DNA from: an uncultured Bacteroidales bacterium
GTDB lineage: Bacteria > Bacteroidota > Bacteroidia > Bacteroidales > UBA932
Assembly (NCBI GenBank): GCA_944323825.1
Contig: CALUTY010000007.1
Location: forward strand, 121,900 to 185,899
Reading direction: 5' to 3'
DNA: 64,000 nt
In this document: one piece after another, positions 61,219 through 64,000 of the stretch
How the letters are laid out: each line of letters opens with the position of its first letter
How positions within the stretch are numbered: position 1 is the stretch's first letter
Position numbers and translations under genes: made by a program
Notes under the pieces: model-generated
Database searches by the model: none
What the model saw: only the letters and a program-made list of their open reading frames with translations
What the model was told of the DNA's origin: nothing

Positions 61219-61893
61219 ATGGATAAAGACATTATCCCAGAAGAAGTCAATGCCGAATATCTGAAAGGATTTATATATTATGTCCGGGGTGTTCGAGTAA
61301 TGCTTGATATGGATTTGGCTAAAATCTATGGTTACAGCACCAAAGACTTTAATCGTCAGGTCAAGAACAATATTGAGAAATTTGAACAAGACTTCATGTT
61401 TCAGTTGACCGATGAGGAGTGCGAAATCTTGAGGTGCAAAAATTCCACCTCAAGTTGGGGAGGTCGCAGATACAATCCATACGCCTTTACGGAGCAAGGA
61501 ATATATATGCTTATGACCGTCTTGAAAGGTGAGCTGGCAACCAGGCAAAGTAAAGCCTTGATTCGCATCTTCAAGCAGATGAAGGACTACATTGTTGACA
61601 ACCAGCCGTTGTTGGGACAGAGGGAATATCTCCAACTGTCTTTGCAAACAACCCAGAACACACAAGACTTGCTTGATTTGCGTAAATCCTTATCAGCTGT
61701 TGATGACAAGGTTGCCAGTATAATAGACACATTGGGCAATGTTGTAACGAAGTCGGAACTGGCGAATGTCATGCTTGACTTTAGCAACCCTACCGTCAGA
61801 AGGGACTGGCTGATACTCAACGGCCAACCTGTAGAATCCGATTTGGCTTACCAACAGATTTTTCTGAATAATCCAGTATTAGTGCTACGGTAA
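61219..61893 (+). CDS. ORF6N-domain protein, apparently C-terminally truncated
   Basis: A 224-residue protein. Residues about 15-110 form the ORF6N DNA-binding domain: FIYYVRGVRVMLDMDLAKIYGYSTKDFNRQVKNN, DFMFQLTDEECEILRCKN, RRYNPYAFTEQGIYMLMTVL. A coiled-coil region follows (LLDLRKSLSAVDDKVASIIDTL). ILNGQPVESDLAYQQI should lead into the 'AkkSI.iiDnYi' domain seen in Bacteroidota homologues, but the frame ends in unrelated FLNNPVLVLR. ORF6N/KilA-N proteins come from phages and conjugative elements. It is the second of three shortened genes in a row here. Confidence 0.72.
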   Translation: MDKDIIPEEVNAEYLKGFIYYVRGVRVMLDMDLAKIYGYSTKDFNRQVKNNIEKFEQDFMFQLTDEECEILRCKNSTSSWGGRRYNPYAFTEQGIYMLMTVLKGELATRQSKALIRIFKQMKDYIVDNQPLLGQREYLQLSLQTTQNTQDLLDLRKSLSAVDDKVASIIDTLGNVVTKSELANVMLDFSNPTVRRDWLILNGQPVESDLAYQQIFLNNPVLVLR

Positions 61894-62190
61894 AGTCTTG
61901 CTAAAATGAGATTTCAAGCATAGCATAAGTAAAATGCAAATCGTTGAATTTTATCGAAATCCAATTATACTTTTGCCCCATCGTTCCGATACGGGAGTGG
62001 TGGTGCAGTCGTTTATTATACTGCCGGAACGGTTGCGCCGGACAATCCGGCAAGACCATAGCATGGATGAAACGGCTCTGCACATGTTCAATCTTGCCAA
62101 ATCGTATGAGCCTTTCATATAGGAGGAGACGATTAGGTTTTTCTGAAAAAATATTAACTTGCATGACTAAATAGAGTAAATTGATGAGTC

Positions 62191-62913
62191 ATGTCAAAGC
62201 AAGGTTACATCCAACGGTATCTATTGATTATCCGGTTGATACGGAATCACCGGTATATTTCGCTTCCGGAACTTATCCGCGAAGTTGAGGACGGACTTGT
62301 ATATTTTGATGATACTGAAGATATCGGCATTTCCAGAAGAACGATTCTGCGAGACCTGAAGGAAATCCGCTCGGGGCTGGGTATCAGCATAGAATACTCC
62401 AGGACTGAAAACGGCTACTATATACCTGAGGACGAAGATCAGGTCTCCGACATCGAAAGGATATTGGAACAATACGACCTCATTACATCTCTTCATGCCA
62501 GGGAAGAACTGTCTTCAATCGTCTTTCCGGAAAGGAGGAAGCCACGTGGTACTGAACACCTGTCGCCATTGATTCATGCTATCAAGCGAAGTCTGGTAGT
62601 GGAATTCACGTATGTGAAATTCAACAATGCGGTCTCGCGTGTACGCAGCGTTATGCCGTATGCTCTGAAAGAGGGCCGCGGAAGATGGTATCTGCTCGCA
62701 ATCGAGATAGGGGAGAATGTCCGCCATGCCGGAGAAATCAAGAGTTGGGGACTTGACCGCATCAAAGATTTGACCGTCACCGGGAACAGGTTTACGAAAA
62801 ATCCGGCGATAGATCCGGAAAAAGAGTTCAGGGATGTCGTAGGAGTCTATTCGAACAATGATCTTCCCTCAAAATTCCGTATTGTTCCGGAAAACTCTTT
62901 TTTGATTAATTGA
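62191..62913 (+). pseudogene. Truncated paralogue of the HTH-WYL regulator
   Basis: A 240-codon frame whose first about 225 residues align without gaps with the intact WYL regulator at 55.8 kb (for example YIQRYLLIIRLIRNHRYISL, NGYYIPEDEDQVSDIERILEQYD, LKEGRGRWYLLAIEIGENV). It ends in FRDVVGVYSNNDLPSKF and a short foreign tail, so the WCX domain (about 75 residues) is missing. The HTH and WYL domains are intact and a truncated repressor could still bind DNA. It is either an old duplicate or a copy acquired with the surrounding mobile-type genes. Confidence 0.7.
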
Positions 62914-62970
62914 AAAGCCGGTATGATTGGCATAATCATCAGAAAATTTCCGGAATCCAAAACTGTTTCT

Positions 62971-63141
62971 TACATTTGTTGAAATAGAAATACTGCAACA
63001 CTTCATCTTGCCTGTTGGAACCTGACAAATTTCAAATTGATGCAAAAGATGAAGTCTGCTTACGCATAGCGTGGGCATTCCTGTCGTGCATCAAAGGTTT
63101 TGTCAGGACCTCAACAGCCGCCGGGATTGCCCACGCTTTTC
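62971..63141 (+). ncRNA. Candidate structured RNA or leader upstream of the DUF4365 gene
   Basis: A -7 box TACATTTG (62971-62978) is preceded by ATCCAAAACTGTTTCT, the motif also found at the CAT-like promoter. Downstream, CTTCATCTT (63001-63009) pairs with AAGATGAAG (63046-63054). AGCGTGGGCA (63068-63077) pairs perfectly with TGCCCACGCT (63128-63137), closing a 50-base inner region that can fold further (CCTG/CAGG), and a short T-run follows. The two stacked domains and the T-run suggest a transcript of about 155 nucleotides, either independent or the leader of the gene at 63235. I do not recognise a known RNA family. Confidence 0.4.
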
Positions 63142-63234
63142 TGTCGGCAAAGATGAATGGCCACAGTGCCGCAATATGACACCCTGCGCGGTAATTTTGC
63201 AGGAAAACAGGAATAACATTAAAAAACATAAATA

Positions 63235-63741
63235 ATGAGCGAAACTAAAAACACATTCAGGAACAGGGCTTCATTTGGGAAACGGATAGAGTACAATTTT
63301 ATTAGTAAACTACTTCTTGCTGGCTTCGATGTATATACACCATTGGTTGATGATGACGGAATTGACGCGATTATAAAAATAGAGATTGAAGGAATAGAGA
63401 AATTTATTAAAATACAAGTAAAGGCAAGATCAATAGAAGGAATTGATGACAAGTACAAAGAACAGAATAGTGCATTTTTCCCGGCAATAAAACACGACAA
63501 GGTCAGGAATGATTATTGGTTTATCTTTTATTCTGAATATGTGGATAAGGCGTGGATGCTTTCTTCATCGGAATTCATAGAGGAGTCAGATTTGGTTAAA
63601 AGCGGAGAACATAAGGGGTTGCGTGGAATAAGATTTAGCAAAAAAAACAATAAAAAAGCTATACCAAATGAGAAGTATGATAAATATCTCATTGATGACA
63701 ATTATGAGTTTTTGCGTCTAAAAAAATTTTACGGACTTTAA
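63235..63741 (+). CDS. DUF4365-like PD-(D/E)xK-type protein
   Basis: A 168-residue, AT-rich gene. The protein starts NTFRNRASFGKRIEYNFISKLLLAGFDVYTPLVDDDGID and has IKIEIEGIEKFIKIQVKARS, a D...QxK arrangement typical of DUF4365 and other restriction-nuclease-fold proteins; the second half has YWFIFYSEYVDKAWMLSSSEFIE. The catalytic-type residues Asp (in DDDGID), Gln and Lys (in IQVKAR) are present. DUF4365 proteins are frequent in defence islands and mobile DNA, but their activity is unproven. Low GC compared with the main part of the window suggests acquisition. Confidence 0.72.
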   Translation: MSETKNTFRNRASFGKRIEYNFISKLLLAGFDVYTPLVDDDGIDAIIKIEIEGIEKFIKIQVKARSIEGIDDKYKEQNSAFFPAIKHDKVRNDYWFIFYSEYVDKAWMLSSSEFIEESDLVKSGEHKGLRGIRFSKKNNKKAIPNEKYDKYLIDDNYEFLRLKKFYGL

Positions 63742-64000
63742 AAGAAGATAAATGGAATTAGGATAATTATTTGCAATTTTTTTGCAGAGTGTCGTAGTCT
63801 GGCACTGATGATGACGATATTTGCATTATAAAATATAAGCCTCTATGTTTTTGAACGTTGCTGCCAATTTGAGCCATATGTCAGCCAAAGATTTGGATGC
63901 TTTTACAAAATATGTAACATACTTAATCAATAGTTCGTTAAAAATCAGCCGAGCCTAAGCGGCTCTGGCAGTAAATAAAATGAGTTCCTTGAAAATTTTG
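63742..64000. other. AT-rich right edge without a supported gene
   Basis: About 260 bases. One 37-codon frame (63845-63958, starting MFLNVAANLSHMSAKDLDAF) has a protein-like composition but no recognisable family; it could be the start of, or a fragment of, something continuing in mobile DNA. No promoter or terminator is convincing. Confidence 0.3.

Noticed and set aside
61934..62122. A 62-codon frame (MQIVEFYRNPIILLPHRSD...)
   Set aside because: Composition is protein-like, but there is no family I recognise, no promoter, and it lies among gene fragments; too weak to list as a gene.
1..64000. CRISPR array, rRNA genes or a complete IS element
   Set aside because: No regularly spaced repeat series, no rRNA sequence and no intact transposase were seen anywhere in the window.

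Overview
The window looks like the chromosome of a gut-type Bacteroidota, order Bacteroidales; the family cannot be fixed by eye. The evidence is a SusC/SusD pair with DUF1735 and BACON lipoproteins, GH92/GH20/GH3 glycan hydrolases with lipoprotein or Sec signals, Bacteroidota-type promoters (TTTG, 19-21 bases, TAnnTTTG), mostly weak Shine-Dalgarno sites, an S16 protein with a long Ala/Glu tail and a split LysO lysine exporter. Base composition is roughly balanced in most genes but clearly AT-richer after about 59.5 kb.

Layout. 1-7.3 kb (minus): a polysaccharide-utilisation locus read susC, susD, DUF1735 lipoprotein, BACON lipoprotein; the last runs off the window. 7.7-13.9 kb (plus): metX, thrA (fused aspartate kinase/homoserine dehydrogenase), metY and asd, a route from aspartate to homoserine and homocysteine, with a compact predicted pseudoknot in the metX leader. 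14-19.8 kb: a winged-helix gene remnant, a YeiH-type transporter, an M24B aminopeptidase, a DUF456 membrane protein and a GH20 hexosaminidase. 19.8-20.7 kb (minus): a tRNA-Leu(UAA) gene split in its anticodon by a group I intron that carries an HNH endonuclease ORF; this is the most notable element. 20.8-25.1 kb: a YhcH-family protein, a glycosyltransferase fragment, a ComF-like protein, FabG and AhcY. 25.2-32.1 kb: a GH3 glycosidase and, convergent, two GH92 alpha-mannosidases. 32.2-35.9 kb: an accessory patch of three archaeal-type AAA ATPases, one decayed. 35.9-43.9 kb (minus): an alpha-2-macroglobulin-like lipoprotein and its usual partner, penicillin-binding protein 1C.

44.3-51.6 kb (plus): a lysine/diaminopimelate cluster: M20 peptidase (probable DapE), lysC, dapB, dapA, dapD, class-I aminotransferase (probable DapC), dapF. 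Together with asd it could supply every step from aspartate to meso-DAP by the succinylase route. The aminotransferase is flanked by two copies of a structured non-coding repeat. 51.7-59.5 kb: a DUF4465 lipoprotein, rpsP-rimM, a DUF2147 protein, tRNA-Leu(GAG), split LysO, a WYL regulator, a threonine aldolase, a CAT-like acyltransferase and an MBL-fold hydrolase. 59.5-64 kb: an AT-richer decaying region with truncated DUF1016, ORF6N and WYL genes, two candidate structured RNAs and a DUF4365 protein.

Genes for aspartate-family amino acids recur: the Met/Thr block and the Lys block each have their own aspartate kinase, AhcY recycles S-adenosylhomocysteine, and LysO exports lysine. I see no CRISPR array, no complete insertion sequence and no rRNA. 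All family names come from reading the protein sequences without database searches.
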